From Elstera cyanobacteriorum (GTDB lineage Bacteria; Pseudomonadota; Alphaproteobacteria; Elsterales; Elsteraceae): 64,000 nt of DNA. Every line of letters begins with the position of its first letter. The first letter of the stretch is position 1. The stretch lies in NCBI RefSeq assembly GCF_002251735.1, contig NZ_NOXS01000035.1, positions 438,814 to 502,813 of the forward strand, read 5' to 3'. The notes under the pieces were generated by a model. It did no database searches, was not told the origin of the DNA, and saw only the letters and a list, made by a program, of their open reading frames with translations. The position numbers and the translations under genes are program-made. Shown here piece after piece: positions 1 to 9,410 of this stretch.

Positions 1-1335
1 CGCCCGGCGCAGATCGGTCTCAATCGCCAGCCGCCCGGCGCGACGGTCGCGCACCCGTTCGGAATAGACAACCGTGGTGGCGCGCCCCGCCTCTTTCGCC
101 TCATAGGTCGCCGCTTGCGCCGCCGTCAGCAGGTTCGACGGCTCACTCGCGTGATCCGGGTAGAGCGCGATCCCCTGCGAGAGCGAGATATAAAGTTCCG
201 ACTGGTCGATCAAGAATGTCCGGGCCGAGGCTTCTTCCACCCGCCGCGCCAGCCGGTCGATGGTCGCGACCGGATCGAGGGTCGAGGAGATGATAACGAA
301 ATCATCACCGCCGAGATGCCCCAGCAGGTCGCCTTCCTCAAGATCGCCCCCCAAGCGCCCGCCCACGGCTTGCAGCAACCGGTCGCCCGGCCCATGCCCA
401 AAGAAATCGTTCACATATTTAAAGTGATCAATATCGATCGAAATGGCGACGATGGTTCTAAGCGGCGCCTGGGCGATCATCCGTTCAAGATGTTGGAGGA
501 TTTTGACCCGGTTCGGCAGCCGGGTCAGCGGATCGTAAAGCGCCAGCCGTTCCAACCGGCTTTCGATGCGCTTGCGGTCCGACACATCGCGCACAGTGAC
601 CAGATGGGCGGAAACGGTTGGCAGGGGTAGCGGCGAGACGGCCATTTCGCCTGGAAAACCGATGCCATCGACCCGCGACATGGTAATCGACCGCCCTGTG
701 CCCAGCGTGCTGCGTGGCACCGCCCGGATAAGCATCTGGACCGATGCCTCTTCCCCCATACCGCCATCTTCGAACAAGGTCGGCGCCAGTAACGGCCAGA
801 CCGACATGCCGCGCGCCGGGTCCCGATCAACGGCGAAAACCCGCTGGGCCGCCGTATTGAGATCGAGGATCCGGCCATCATCATCCACCAGCAGAACCGC
901 ATCGCCGACCGTATCCAAGAGACGGCTGAGCACATCCTGTTGGTCGGCCAACGGGCCAAGAGCGGAAACCGGTTCGAAAATCAGCAGCCAATCGCCGCCC
1001 GGCACCAGTCGCAGCGGCGAGACGAATAATTGGCACAGCGGCTCGCTGGCCCCGGCCCCCATATCCTTCAGCGCCACCGTGACCGCACCACCAGCCTGCG
1101 CGCGCTGGGCCAGGTCTAACGGCTCGGCAGAAACCGCGCGGCACAGGGCCGCCCAGGGGGTTTCGATCAAACTCGCTACCGGGCGTCGAAAAAGGGCCGC
1201 CGCCGCCGGATTGGCATAGAATACCGCCGCGCCCCGCACGCACACCACGGCCGTCGGCAGCCGGTCATAGGCGGCGCCAAGAGAGCCTGAGGGTTCAGCG
1301 TCTGCCGATACCGAGAAGGAGGGCTGCGCAACCAT
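1..1335 (-). CDS. PAS-PAS-GGDEF protein, probably with EAL domain beyond the window (partial)
   Basis: A c-di-GMP signalling protein. The leftward frame opens at an ATG at 1335 and is still open at position 1, so only the first 445 residues are visible. There is no signal peptide or membrane segment. Two PAS-like regions (about residues 20-125 and 135-250) are followed by a GGDEF domain from about residue 270, with the active-site loop reading GGDDF at residues 342-346. The last visible residues (RLAIETDLRRA) look like the linker that normally joins GGDEF to EAL, so a bifunctional cyclase/phosphodiesterase is likely (inference). The fourth motif position is Asp rather than Glu, a conservative change whose effect on cyclase activity is uncertain. 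It stands apart from grxD, behind a terminator. Confidence 0.85.
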   Translation of the reverse strand, partial: MVAQPSFSVSADAEPSGSLGAAYDRLPTAVVCVRGAAVFYANPAAAALFRRPVASLIETPWAALCRAVSAEPLDLAQRAQAGGAVTVALKDMGAGASEPLCQLFVSPLRLVPGGDWLLIFEPVSALGPLADQQDVLSRLLDTVGDAVLLVDDDGRILDLNTAAQRVFAVDRDPARGMSVWPLLAPTLFEDGGMGEEASVQMLIRAVPRSTLGTGRSITMSRVDGIGFPGEMAVSPLPLPTVSAHLVTVRDVSDRKRIESRLERLALYDPLTRLPNRVKILQHLERMIAQAPLRTIVAISIDIDHFKYVNDFFGHGPGDRLLQAVGGRLGGDLEEGDLLGHLGGDDFVIISSTLDPVATIDRLARRVEEASARTFLIDQSELYISLSQGIALYPDHASEPSNLLTAAQAATYEAKEAGRATTVVYSERVRDRRAGRLAIETDLRRA

Positions 1336-1479
1336 GAGACTCAGTGTAGCCAAGGGACAGGGGCATTCCAGTCAAAAGCCACATCCACCTCGCAAAAAAA
1401 CCATTGTGCTGCAAAGGATTTTCCCGCTGCAGCTTAGAGAGATAGACTGAATCAAATTACATAAAATTCCATTAAGATC

Positions 1480-1508
1480 AAAAAAGGGCGACTGTTTGCC
1501 GCCCTTTT
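1480..1508 (-). terminator. Rho-independent terminator after grxD
   Basis: A 9-bp stem (1482-1490 with 1500-1508, arm AAAAGGGCG) lies 14 nt beyond the grxD stop and is followed on the minus strand by a T-run. It ends the leftward purS-to-grxD transcript before the PAS-GGDEF gene. Confidence 0.8.
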
Positions 1509-1521
1509 CGACTAAAACGGC

Positions 1522-1860
1522 TTATGCCGCTTGAACATTGATGCCCTTGGTATTGAACATCTCCAGCAGTTCACCCGACTCGAACATCTCGCGGATAATA
1601 TCGCAACCGCCGATAAATTCGCCCTTCACGTAAAGCTGCGGAATCGTCGGCCAGTTGGTGTAATCTTTAATGCCCTGGCGAATGCCGGGGTCATCCAGAA
1701 CATTGATACCCTTGAACGGCACGTTCAGATGATTGAGCACCTGGACGACGGCGGCGGAAAAGCCGCACATCGGAAACACCGGGGTGCCCTTCATGAACAG
1801 CACCACATCGGTGCCGGTCACTTCCTGATGAATGCGGTCCCGAACGGTAGCGTCAGTCAT
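1522..1860 (-). CDS. grxD: Monothiol glutaredoxin, Grx4 type
   Basis: A class II monothiol glutaredoxin that binds or transfers [2Fe-2S] clusters with glutathione and works with BolA proteins in iron-sulfur and iron homeostasis. The 112 residues match the family length. The CGFS active site is visible in MCGFSAA near residues 32-38, after the conserved KGTP segment, and the WPTIPQLYVKGEFIGGCDI stretch is the glutathione-binding part. It is cytoplasmic, with no signal peptide. It lies 27 bp downstream of bolA, its usual functional partner, and is the last gene of the leftward purine block. Confidence 0.97.
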   Translation of the reverse strand: MTDATVRDRIHQEVTGTDVVLFMKGTPVFPMCGFSAAVVQVLNHLNVPFKGINVLDDPGIRQGIKDYTNWPTIPQLYVKGEFIGGCDIIREMFESGELLEMFNTKGINVQAA

Positions 1861-1887
1861 AGCGATATCCTTTCAGCGGAAAGCGGG

Positions 1888-2124
1888 TCAGGCGTCCGGG
1901 GTGGCGGTTTGCAGGGCGAGCGCATGCAGCTCGCCCCCCATTTTGCCGCGCAGGGCCGCATAGACCATTTGGTGTTGCTGCACGCGACTCTTGCCCCGGA
2001 ATTCGGCGGAGACGATATGCGCGGCATAATGATCGCCGTCGCCGCGCAGATCCTGAATGCTGACCTGAGCATCGGGCAGGGCTTCGCGGATCATCGCTTC
2101 GATGGTGGCGGCATCCATTGCCAT
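1888..2124 (-). CDS. bolA: BolA/IbaG-family protein
   Basis: A small (78 residue) BolA-family protein, the expected partner of the adjacent CGFS glutaredoxin in a [2Fe-2S]-bridged complex. The fold-typical HYAAHIVSAEFRGKSRVQQH region is present, with the conserved histidine after it (MVYAALRGKMGGELHALAL). The length and the missing N-terminal extension suit the IbaG/BolA2 type better than classical E. coli BolA (inference). It sits 12 bp after the purL stop, so it is co-transcribed with the purine genes. This purL-bolA-grxD order is common in alphaproteobacteria. Confidence 0.93.
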   Translation of the reverse strand: MAMDAATIEAMIREALPDAQVSIQDLRGDGDHYAAHIVSAEFRGKSRVQQHQMVYAALRGKMGGELHALALQTATPDA

Positions 2125-2136
2125 TAGGGCGTCTCC

Positions 2137-4404
2137 TTAATCGTTCGCCGGTTCGTCAGCGTAGAGATTGTCATCTTCCTCGTCGCTGCCAACCCCATTT
2201 TCCATATAATCGGGCAGCCAGCTTTCATGAATGACCATCAGATCTTCAAGGTCGATGGCATCGTCGCCGTTGACGATGATCCCGGCGCCGCCGGTCATCC
2301 CCAATTCGGTCAACACCATGCCCGCCGCAGCCGCCTGCTTGCGCACGGCATCGGGCTTATTCGTGGTGAAGATATAGCGCGCCTGATCCTCGCCGAAAGC
2401 GATGGCATGGGCCGGGCCGGTATCGGGCAGGTCGATTTCCGCCCCGATGTCGCCCGCCAGCGCCATTTCCGTCACCGCGACCAACAAACCGCCGTCCGAC
2501 ACATCGTGACAGGCGGTTACCAGCCCTTCGGCGATCAGCGAGCGGACGAAATCGCCATTGCGCTTTTCAAGCGCCAGATCGACCGGCGGCGGCGCGCCTT
2601 CTTCGGCCCCGCAGAGTTCGCGGAGATAGAGTGAAGCGCCAAGCCAGCCCTTGGTCTCCCCGACCATGAAGATGGCTTCATCTTCAGCCTTAAAGGCGAT
2701 GCTGACGGAGGTTTCGGCGTCTTCGAGCAGCCCGACGCCGCCGATCACTGGGGTCGGCAGAATGCCCTGGCCATTGGTTTCATTGTAGAGCGAGACATTG
2801 CCCGAGATGATCGGGTACTCGAGCGCCCGGCACGCGGCCCCCATCCCCTCAAGACAGCCGACGAGCTGGCCCATGATTTCCGGGCGCTCGGGGTTGCCGA
2901 AGTTAAGGTTATTGGTCACGGCGAGCGGCATGGCGCCGACGGCCGTTAGATTGCGCCAGCTTTCGACCACGGCCTGCATGCCGCCGCGTTGCGGATCGGC
3001 GAAGCAATAACGCGGCGTGCAGTCGGTGACCATCGCCAGCGCCTTTTTCTGGCCCGGCAGGCGCACCACAGCGGCATCGCCGCCCGGTCGGATGACCGTA
3101 TGGCCGCCGACGAGATGATCATACTGTTCCCAAATCCAGCGCTTGGAGGCGAGGTCGGGCGTGCCCATCAGGGTGGCGAGCGCGTCGGTCAGCGAGTCCG
3201 GCGCCTCCACTTCCCCCGCCAACACTTCGTCTTGCAGCGGCGTCGGCTCGTAGGGGCGATCATAGAGCGGCGCATCATCGACCAGCGGCGACAGCGGCAG
3301 GTCGCAGACCACGCCGCCCGACTTTTTCAGCACGATATGGCCGCTATCGGTCAGCACACCGATGGGGGCGAAATCCAGGCCCCATTTTTCGAAAATCTGC
3401 CGCGCCACGCCTTCCGATCCCGGCTTCAGGATCATCAGCATGCGTTCCTGGCTTTCGGACAGCATGATTTCGTAGGCGCTCATCCCCGTCTCGCGGGTCG
3501 GCACCTTATCGAGATCAAGCTCGATCCCCAGCCCCCCCTTGCCCGCCATTTCGACGGAGGAGGAGGTGAGGCCTGCGGCGCCCATGTCCTGGATCGCCAC
3601 AATGGCATCGGTCGCCATCAGTTCCAGGCAGGCTTCCAGCAGCAGCTTTTCGGTGAAGGGGTCGCCAACCTGCACGGTCGGGCGCTTGCTTTCCGCTTCC
3701 TCGGTGAATTCGGCCGAGGCCATGGTGGCGCCGTGGATCCCGTCGCGCCCGGTCTTGGCCCCCAGGTAAATCACCTGATTGCCGACGCCCGCCGCCGCCG
3801 AATAGAAAATCTTATCGGTCTTGGCGATCCCGACGGTCATGGCATTGACCAGGATATTGCCGTTATAGGCCGGGTGAAACTGCGTCTCGCCGCCCACGGT
3901 GGGCACGCCCATACAGTTGCCGTAGCCGCCGATGCCCGACACGACGCCCGCCAGCAGATGCCGGGTCTTCGGATGCGCCGGGTCGCCGAAGCGTAGGGCG
4001 TTGAGGTTGGCAATCGGCCGCGCGCCCATCGTGAACACGTCGCGCATAATGCCGCCAACGCCGGTCGCCGCCCCCTGATAGGGTTCGATGAAGCTCGGGT
4101 GATTATGGCTTTCGATCTTGAAGATCGCCGCATCGCCGTCGCCGATATCGATCACTCCGGCGTTTTCGCCCGGCCCGCAGATGACCCAAGGGGCCGTCGT
4201 CGGCAGTTTCTTCAAGTGAATGCGCGAGGATTTATAGGAGCAATGCTCCGACCACATCACCGAGAAAACGCCCAATTCCACCAGGGTCGGCGTGCGCCCC
4301 AGGCGGGTGAGGATGCGTTGATATTCGTCGGTCTTCAGGCCGAATTCGGTGGCGTCGGCCTCGGTCGCGGGGCGCGTATCGAAGGCAAGCGTATTGGCGG
4401 TCAC
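2137..4404 (-). CDS. purL: Phosphoribosylformylglycinamidine synthase subunit PurL
   Basis: The synthetase subunit of FGAM synthase, which converts FGAR to FGAM in step four of de novo purine synthesis using ammonia delivered by PurQ. At 755 residues it is the small PurL type that needs separate PurS and PurQ, both of which are encoded just upstream. Visible family motifs are [10 protein letters not shown] near residue 50, ESHNHPS and GVGGIMRD near 100, and [13 protein letters not shown] in the middle. The start is GTG at 4404, supported by a GGAGG 7-8 nt upstream. The C-terminal end is acidic (SDEEDDN). Confidence 0.98.
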   Translation of the reverse strand: MTANTLAFDTRPATEADATEFGLKTDEYQRILTRLGRTPTLVELGVFSVMWSEHCSYKSSRIHLKKLPTTAPWVICGPGENAGVIDIGDGDAAIFKIESHNHPSFIEPYQGAATGVGGIMRDVFTMGARPIANLNALRFGDPAHPKTRHLLAGVVSGIGGYGNCMGVPTVGGETQFHPAYNGNILVNAMTVGIAKTDKIFYSAAAGVGNQVIYLGAKTGRDGIHGATMASAEFTEEAESKRPTVQVGDPFTEKLLLEACLELMATDAIVAIQDMGAAGLTSSSVEMAGKGGLGIELDLDKVPTRETGMSAYEIMLSESQERMLMILKPGSEGVARQIFEKWGLDFAPIGVLTDSGHIVLKKSGGVVCDLPLSPLVDDAPLYDRPYEPTPLQDEVLAGEVEAPDSLTDALATLMGTPDLASKRWIWEQYDHLVGGHTVIRPGGDAAVVRLPGQKKALAMVTDCTPRYCFADPQRGGMQAVVESWRNLTAVGAMPLAVTNNLNFGNPERPEIMGQLVGCLEGMGAACRALEYPIISGNVSLYNETNGQGILPTPVIGGVGLLEDAETSVSIAFKAEDEAIFMVGETKGWLGASLYLRELCGAEEGAPPPVDLALEKRNGDFVRSLIAEGLVTACHDVSDGGLLVAVTEMALAGDIGAEIDLPDTGPAHAIAFGEDQARYIFTTNKPDAVRKQAAAAGMVLTELGMTGGAGIIVNGDDAIDLEDLMVIHESWLPDYMENGVGSDEEDDNLYADEPAND

Positions 4405-4416
4405 GAAGGGGCCTCC

Positions 4417-5112
4417 TTAACCGGCGATGGACTGCACGAGGCTGCGGAACAGGCCCGCACCGTCGGTCGATCCGAACAAAGGATCGATGGCGTTTTCAGG
4501 ATGCGGCATCAGCCCCAGCACGCGGCGATTTTCCGACAGGATACCGGCAATGTCGCGCTGGCTGCCGTTGGGGCTCCACCCGTCTTCAAGGTCGCCATCG
4601 GGGCTGCAATAGCGGAAGGCGATCCGGTCTTCGGCCTCAAGCTTATCCAGTGTCGCATCGTCGGCAAAATAATTGCCGTCATGATGCGCCACCGGCACTT
4701 GCAGCACCTGGCCCGATTTCAGCGCCGCCGTATAGGGCGAGTTGGTCGTACCGACCGACAGGAACACGTCGCGGCAGACGAACTTAAGCGTATCGTTGCG
4801 CATCAGCGCGCCGGGCAACAGCCCGGCTTCGGTCACGATCTGAAAACCGTTGCAGATCCCGAGGACGTGAACGCCCTTCTCCGCCGCCGCCTTGACTTCG
4901 CGCATCACCGGCGACTGCGCCGCCATCGCGCCGGAGCGCAGATAATCGCCGTAAGAAAAACCGCCGGGAACGATGATGAGGTCGAGGCCCTGCGGCAGTT
5001 CGGTTTCGCCGTGCCAGACGAACTGCGGTTCGGACCCGCAAATCTGCCGGAGCGCCGCCGCAGCGTCATGCTCCCGGTTGGTGCCGGGAAAAATCACAAT
5101 CGCGCTTTTCAT
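4417..5112 (-). CDS. purQ: Phosphoribosylformylglycinamidine synthase subunit PurQ
   Basis: The glutaminase subunit of FGAM synthase, a class I glutamine amidotransferase that feeds ammonia to PurL. The 231 residues carry the [10 protein letters not shown] segment, the nucleophile region VLGICNGFQ (Cys) and the late MPHPE histidine/glutamate motif of the catalytic triad. I chose the ATG at 5112 ([10 protein letters not shown]) over in-frame upstream codons because it starts exactly at the conserved first strand and lies 5 bp after purS. It is tightly coupled to purS and purL. Confidence 0.98.
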   Translation of the reverse strand: MKSAIVIFPGTNREHDAAAALRQICGSEPQFVWHGETELPQGLDLIIVPGGFSYGDYLRSGAMAAQSPVMREVKAAAEKGVHVLGICNGFQIVTEAGLLPGALMRNDTLKFVCRDVFLSVGTTNSPYTAALKSGQVLQVPVAHHDGNYFADDATLDKLEAEDRIAFRYCSPDGDLEDGWSPNGSQRDIAGILSENRRVLGLMPHPENAIDPLFGSTDGAGLFRSLVQSIAG

Positions 5113-5117
5113 GGCGC

Positions 5118-5360
5118 TTAGTCCTGCAAGGAAACGGTGTAGGTTTCGATGACGGTATTGGCCAGCAGCGTCGCGCACATTTCGCGCACGAGGCTTTCGG
5201 CCTTGGCGCGGTCGGTTTCATCGAGGTCGATTTCGATGTACTTGCCCTGGCGCACGTCCTGCACCCCGGCAAAGCCCAAAGTTTCCAGCGCCTGATGGAT
5301 CGCCCGGCCCTGGGGGTCGAGAACGCCGTTTTTCAGGGTGACGTGCACGCGCGCCTTCAT
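5118..5360 (-). CDS. purS: Phosphoribosylformylglycinamidine synthase subunit PurS
   Basis: The small (80 residue) structural subunit that joins PurL and PurQ into the active FGAM synthase complex. The start [18 protein letters not shown] and the later [11 protein letters not shown] are typical of the family. It is the first gene after the terminator-like hairpin that separates it from purC, so purSQL may have its own promoter or depend on read-through. Confidence 0.97.
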   Translation of the reverse strand: MKARVHVTLKNGVLDPQGRAIHQALETLGFAGVQDVRQGKYIEIDLDETDRAKAESLVREMCATLLANTVIETYTVSLQD

Positions 5361-5410
5361 CGCACCATCCTTCCAAAAGCAAAAACGCCGGGGAACCCGG
5401 CTTACCGAAA

Positions 5411-5444
5411 AGACAAAAGCCCGCCGACCAGAGGATCGGCGGGC
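5411..5444 (-). terminator. Hairpin with T-rich tail between purC and purS
   Basis: A 9-bp perfect stem (5419-5427 with 5436-5444, arm GCCCGCCGA, 8-nt loop) is followed on the minus strand by TTTTGTCTTTT. A second smaller GC stem (GCCGGG/CCCGGC) lies a few bases further on. This is a terminator or attenuator between purC and the purSQL genes. Confidence 0.75.
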
Positions 5445-5453
5445 CGAAGCATG

Positions 5454-6236
5454 TTAGTTCACCACGCGCGGGGTGCGCGGGTCTTCGCCCTCGCCGCCTT
5501 CGCCCTCGACCTCGACGGGCAGAACCCCAAGGCGGCGCGCGACTTCCTGGTAGGCTTCCTGCACCCCGCCGAGATCCTGGCGGAAGCGGTCCTTATCCAG
5601 CTTCTGATTGGTCTTTACATCCCACAGGCGGCAATTGTCCGGGCTGATTTCATCGGCCAGAACGATGCGCATTTCCTCGTCTTCCCAGACGCGGCCGAAT
5701 TCCAGCTTAAAGTCGATCAGCTTTAGCCCAACGCCCAGGAACAGGCCCGACAGGTAATCATTCACCCTGAGGGTCAGGTGAACCATATCGTCGATATCTT
5801 GCGTGCTGGCCCAGCCAAAGGCGGTGATATGCTCTTCCGACACCATCGGGTCGCCCAGTTCGTCGTTCTTATAATAATATTCGACGATGGAGCGCGGCAG
5901 CGGCGTCCCTTCCGGGATGCCCAAACGCTTGGACATCGACCCGGCGGCGACATTGCGCACCACCACTTCGATGGGAATGATTTCGACCTGCCGCACCAAT
6001 TGTTCGCGCATGTTGAGCGCGCGGATAAAATGGGTGGGGATGCCGATTTCGGTCAGCCGCGTCATCAGGAATTCGGAAATGCGGTTGTTCAACACGCCCT
6101 TACCGCTGATGGTGCCCTTCTTCTGATTGTTGAAGGCGGTCGCATCGTCCTTAAAATACTGCACGATCGTACCGGGTTCCGGCCCTTCGAACAGAACCTT
6201 CGCCTTGCCTTCGTAAATCTTCCTGCGTCGCGCCAT
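5454..6236 (-). CDS. purC: Phosphoribosylaminoimidazole-succinocarboxamide synthase
   Basis: SAICAR synthetase, which joins aspartate to CAIR with ATP in de novo purine synthesis. The 260 residues begin [20 protein letters not shown], the family's ATP-binding start, and include RNVAAGS near residue 96 and the [10 protein letters not shown] and [12 protein letters not shown] signatures. The ATG at 6236 follows a GAGG ribosome-binding site; an in-frame TTG one codon earlier is not needed. The C-terminus has an extra acidic glycine-rich tail ([19 protein letters not shown]). It leads the leftward purine cluster. Confidence 0.97.
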   Translation of the reverse strand: MARRRKIYEGKAKVLFEGPEPGTIVQYFKDDATAFNNQKKGTISGKGVLNNRISEFLMTRLTEIGIPTHFIRALNMREQLVRQVEIIPIEVVVRNVAAGSMSKRLGIPEGTPLPRSIVEYYYKNDELGDPMVSEEHITAFGWASTQDIDDMVHLTLRVNDYLSGLFLGVGLKLIDFKLEFGRVWEDEEMRIVLADEISPDNCRLWDVKTNQKLDKDRFRQDLGGVQEAYQEVARRLGVLPVEVEGEGGEGEDPRTPRVVN

Positions 6237-6357
6237 CAACCGATCCTCTGGGGCTGTCCGGTCGCGCCAACCCCAGCGGCGGCGATCCGGTCCGCGTCTC
6301 TATAGCAGCGGGGGGAAGGGGATACAATGTACCCGTCGCCCCCAGCGGGCGACCCGG

Positions 6358-7089
6358 TTATGCGACCGCTTCATACGCCGTCGCGGCGGGCGGCCCATCG
6401 GCGTGCAGAAAAACCGGCGCCCGCCCCTGCCCCAAAGGCGGCAGCGCGATCAGACTGGCCGAGCGGGTGCCGTAGCCGTTCGGCAGATGCATCGACAGGC
6501 CGTGGCGCGGCTCTACCTTATCCTCTTGCGCGAGCAAGGCTTGCCACGCGCCCCAATCCCCTGCCGATGGGTCGGGCAGCGGCGCGGCGATGAAGCGCGG
6601 CAAATGTTTCTTGATGCGCGGGTCGTGCGGATCATTGCGGTCCCACGCGCCAAACATCGAAAACCCTTCGGGAATGGTTTCGACCGTCAGGCGGGTTTCG
6701 TCAGAGCGGATCCAGAACGCATCGCGGTCGTCGGCGATCACTAAATTGAAGCCGCGATAGGCGCGCGGATCGAGCGCCGCCAGCGCCTCCGCCGCCACGC
6801 GCGCATCGGCATGGTCGAGCGCGTCCAGCACCAATTCGCCCCGGCTGCGCTTACCGTCCTGCGGCCCTAGCGTGCCATAGCGGTTAAGCAGCGCCGCCGT
6901 GACGCCGTAATCGTTGATCCCCAGCCAGGAACCACCGGAGAGTTCATCCAGCCCCGCCCGCACCTCGGGCCGGTCGGGCCAATGCCGCCCCGGCGCCCGG
7001 GCAGGCCGGTCCTGCATTTCCTCACGCATCGCCGCCATCAAAATCGGCCACGCCTGCCCCGGACGGCGCACGAGCAACACCACGCACAT
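6358..7089 (-). CDS. NRDE/TANGO2-family protein
   Basis: A cytoplasmic protein of the NRDE (TANGO2-like, PF05742) family, whose biochemical role is not settled; recent work on the animal member points to haem or lipid handling. The 243 residues begin MCVVLLVRRPGQAWPILMAAMREE: Cys2, conserved in the family and resembling an N-terminal-nucleophile residue, is present, while the name-giving NRDE is changed to MREE. Later family segments such as GGSWLGINDYGVTAALLNR are clear. I chose the ATG that puts Cys at position 2 over an earlier in-frame codon. It is divergent from the DUF1476 gene, 124 bp away. Confidence 0.85.
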   Translation of the reverse strand: MCVVLLVRRPGQAWPILMAAMREEMQDRPARAPGRHWPDRPEVRAGLDELSGGSWLGINDYGVTAALLNRYGTLGPQDGKRSRGELVLDALDHADARVAAEALAALDPRAYRGFNLVIADDRDAFWIRSDETRLTVETIPEGFSMFGAWDRNDPHDPRIKKHLPRFIAAPLPDPSAGDWGAWQALLAQEDKVEPRHGLSMHLPNGYGTRSASLIALPPLGQGRAPVFLHADGPPAATAYEAVA

Positions 7090-7213
7090 CTCACACTCCC
7101 CCTGCAACCCGCTTTTGAGCTATATCAAAGACGGGGGTGTTTCTGCTCCCAGATAGTGCCCCGCTGTAAAAAATTGCAGGGGGGATCGGCCCCCGCAAGA
7201 AACAGGACAGGCC

Positions 7214-7540
7214 ATGACCAAGTTTGAAGATCGGGAACGCGCGTTCGAAGCCCATTTTGCGCTGGAGCAAGACCAGCTTTTCCGCGCGATGGTACGCCGC
7301 GATAAGCTGTTCGGCCTCTGGGCTGCCGAGCGTATGGGCTTGCCCGCCGCCGAAGCGGATATGTACGCCAAGGGGCTGATCGATTACGACATCGAACACC
7401 CGGGCGACGAAGACATTCTGGAACGGGTGGCGGATGACCTTGCCGCGCGCGGGGTTCACGCCGATCTGCCGCAACTGCGCGTCGAACTCGACCGGCTGCA
7501 CGCGGTCGCCAAAAGCGAGATCCTGGGCCAGCAGGCCTAA
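7214..7540 (+). CDS. DUF1476 protein (ATP synthase zeta-type inhibitor), copy 1
   Basis: A small alphaproteobacterial protein of the DUF1476 family (PF07345), whose studied member in Paracoccus is the zeta subunit that inhibits the F1-ATPase. The 108 residues show the family start FEDRERAFEAHFA, then RRDKLFGLWAAERMG and the GDEDILERVADDL segment. No membrane segment is present. A paralogue with clear but partial identity lies about 3 kb away on the same strand, with a leftward ABC transporter between them. Which copy, if either, binds the ATPase cannot be told from the sequence. Confidence 0.9.
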   Translation: MTKFEDRERAFEAHFALEQDQLFRAMVRRDKLFGLWAAERMGLPAAEADMYAKGLIDYDIEHPGDEDILERVADDLAARGVHADLPQLRVELDRLHAVAKSEILGQQA

Positions 7541-7546
7541 AGAAAC

Positions 7547-7578
7547 CGGCCTGCCCCGAGGGTCGGGGCAGGCCGTTT
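7547..7578. terminator. Bidirectional terminator
   Basis: An 11-bp perfect stem (7547-7557 with 7565-7575, arm CGGCCTGCCCC, 7-nt loop) has T-rich sequence on both strands (TTTCCTCTT rightward, GGTTTCTTT leftward). It lies between the convergent ends of the DUF1476 gene and the ABC binding-protein gene. Confidence 0.85.
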
Positions 7579-7582
7579 CCTC

Positions 7583-8605
7583 TTACTTTACTGCCTCGCG
7601 GGCCTTGGCGACAAAACGCCCGTCGAAGGTCTTGGCGAGATCGAGCTTCACATTCTTGAATTCGGCATCGGTGGTCGTCAGCAACTCCGCCGCCGCTTTC
7701 TGGCCCGATTCCGGGATCACCCCCGTGCGCGAATAGCTGGCAAGATTAGCCGCCACCGCCTGGGTATAAAGCGCCTTATCGCCCAGCCAATAATCCTGCG
7801 GCACCGTTTCGGTAATATCCTCCGGCGCGGCTTTGGCGATCCACATCAGCGCCTTATACAGCGCATTGGTCAGCGCCTGAGTGGTCTTCGGGTTCTTCGC
7901 GATAAAATCGCTCTTGAGGTACAGCACCGCCGCCGGATTGGTGGCGCCGAAAACCGCCTGGGTGCCTTCCAGCGTGCGCGTATCGACCAAAACTTTCACG
8001 GCCTTATCGGCTTCCAGCTTGGCGATCACCGGATCAAGGTGGGAGATGGCCTGGATTTCGCCCTTCTGCATTGCCGCCACCGCCGACGCGCCGCTGCCAA
8101 CGCCGACGAAGGACGCGGCATCGGTCGCCAGCCCCGCCTTGACCATCAGATATTGCGCGAAAATATGCGTCGAAGACCCGGGGGCGCTAACGCCGATGAT
8201 CATGCCCTTCAAGTCGGCGGCGGACTTGACCTTATCCGCCTGATCCTTACGGACCGCCAGCACGATGCCGGGAAAACGCCCAAGTTCCAGCACGGCGGTA
8301 ATCGCCTGCCCCTTGGTCTGCATGCGCAAAGTATGTTCGTAAGCGCCCGTCACCGCATCGACCGATCCACCGATCAGCGACTGCAAGGACTTCGCCCCGC
8401 CGCCGAAATCATTGATGGTGACGGTCAGGCCTTCTTCCTTAAAGAAGCCCTTCTGTTCGGCAATCGTCAGCGGTAAATAATACAACAGCGGCTTGCCGCC
8501 GACGCCGAGTTCGATGTTTTTCTTCTCTAAATCCTGCGCAAACGCGGGCAGGCTGGCCGCTGCCGTTAAGGCGAGCGCCGCGAGCGCCCGATAAACCCGT
8601 TTCAT
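7583..8605 (-). CDS. NitT/TauT-type ABC transporter substrate-binding protein
   Basis: The periplasmic binding protein of the adjacent importer. The 340 residues start with a clear signal peptide (MKRVYRALAALALTAAA, cleavage after PAFA) and continue with the SsuA/THI5-like fold: GGKPLLYYLPLTIAEQKGFFKEEGL near residues 35-60 and GGGAKSLQSLIGGSVDAVTGAY near 65-87. The ATG at 8605 is the only start that keeps the signal peptide at the N-terminus. Family members carry sulfonates, nitrate, taurine, pyrimidine precursors or aromatic acids; no residue or neighbour lets me choose. It is transcribed after the ATPase and permease genes. Confidence 0.92.
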   Translation of the reverse strand: MKRVYRALAALALTAAASLPAFAQDLEKKNIELGVGGKPLLYYLPLTIAEQKGFFKEEGLTVTINDFGGGAKSLQSLIGGSVDAVTGAYEHTLRMQTKGQAITAVLELGRFPGIVLAVRKDQADKVKSAADLKGMIIGVSAPGSSTHIFAQYLMVKAGLATDAASFVGVGSGASAVAAMQKGEIQAISHLDPVIAKLEADKAVKVLVDTRTLEGTQAVFGATNPAAVLYLKSDFIAKNPKTTQALTNALYKALMWIAKAAPEDITETVPQDYWLGDKALYTQAVAANLASYSRTGVIPESGQKAAAELLTTTDAEFKNVKLDLAKTFDGRFVAKAREAVK

Positions 8606-8627
8606 CTGTTTCCTCCCAAAGTTATTT

Positions 8628-9410
8628 TTACGATGGATTGGGCGGGCGCCAGACCAGCAGCCGCCGTTCAACACGGGTGACGATGGCATCGACCATCAAG
8701 ACGAAGCTGGCCAGCACGACCATGCCGGCGAAAACCCCCGTGGTATCGAACACGCCTTCCGCCTGATGGATCAGATAGCCAAGGCCTGCCGAGGCACCGA
8801 GATATTCCCCAACCACCGCGCCGATCAGCGCGAACCCGACGGAGGTGTGCAAGGACGAGAACATCCACGATAGGGCCGACGGCCAATAAATATGGCGCAG
8901 CAACTGCCGCTCGTTCATCCCCAGCAGGCGCCCGTTGGCCAGGATGACCGGGTTCACCTCCTTCACGCCTTGATAGACGTTGAAGAAGACGATGAAGAAG
9001 ACCAGCGTGACCCCGAGCGCGACCTTCGACCAGATGCCGAGACCGAGCCACAGCATGAAAATCGGCGCCAACACGACGCGCGGCAACGAGTTGGCGATGG
9101 TGATATAGGGATCGAAAACGGCGGCCAGCAGCGGTTTCCGCGCGAACCAGAACCCTAGGCTAATCCCCAACCCGGCGCCGATGATAAAGGCCAGCACGGT
9201 TTCCAGCAGCGTCACCCACAGGTGCCGCCAGATCATGCCCGTCGCGAACATCCTCACCACCCGCTGCGCCACCGCGACGGGATCGGAGAAGAAGAAGGAC
9301 GGCAGCAGATAAACCTCCCCCAGCGGCACGGTGGCGCCGAGGTACCAGACGGTCAAAAACCCAAGGCCAACGAGGATTTGCAGCGCAAGCAAGGAAACGG
9401 GCGATTTCAT
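8628..9410 (-). CDS. NitT/TauT-type ABC transporter permease
   Basis: The inner-membrane permease of the importer (260 residues, about six hydrophobic segments, BPD_transp_1 fold). The EAA-loop that docks the ATPase is visible around residues 155-185 (NGRLLGMNERQLLRHIYWPSALSWM). The GAVVGEYLGASAGLGYLIHQA stretch is typical of the SsuC/TauC group. Its start codon overlaps the ATPase stop by 4 nt, indicating translational coupling. Confidence 0.94.
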   Translation of the reverse strand: MKSPVSLLALQILVGLGFLTVWYLGATVPLGEVYLLPSFFFSDPVAVAQRVVRMFATGMIWRHLWVTLLETVLAFIIGAGLGISLGFWFARKPLLAAVFDPYITIANSLPRVVLAPIFMLWLGLGIWSKVALGVTLVFFIVFFNVYQGVKEVNPVILANGRLLGMNERQLLRHIYWPSALSWMFSSLHTSVGFALIGAVVGEYLGASAGLGYLIHQAEGVFDTTGVFAGMVVLASFVLMVDAIVTRVERRLLVWRPPNPS

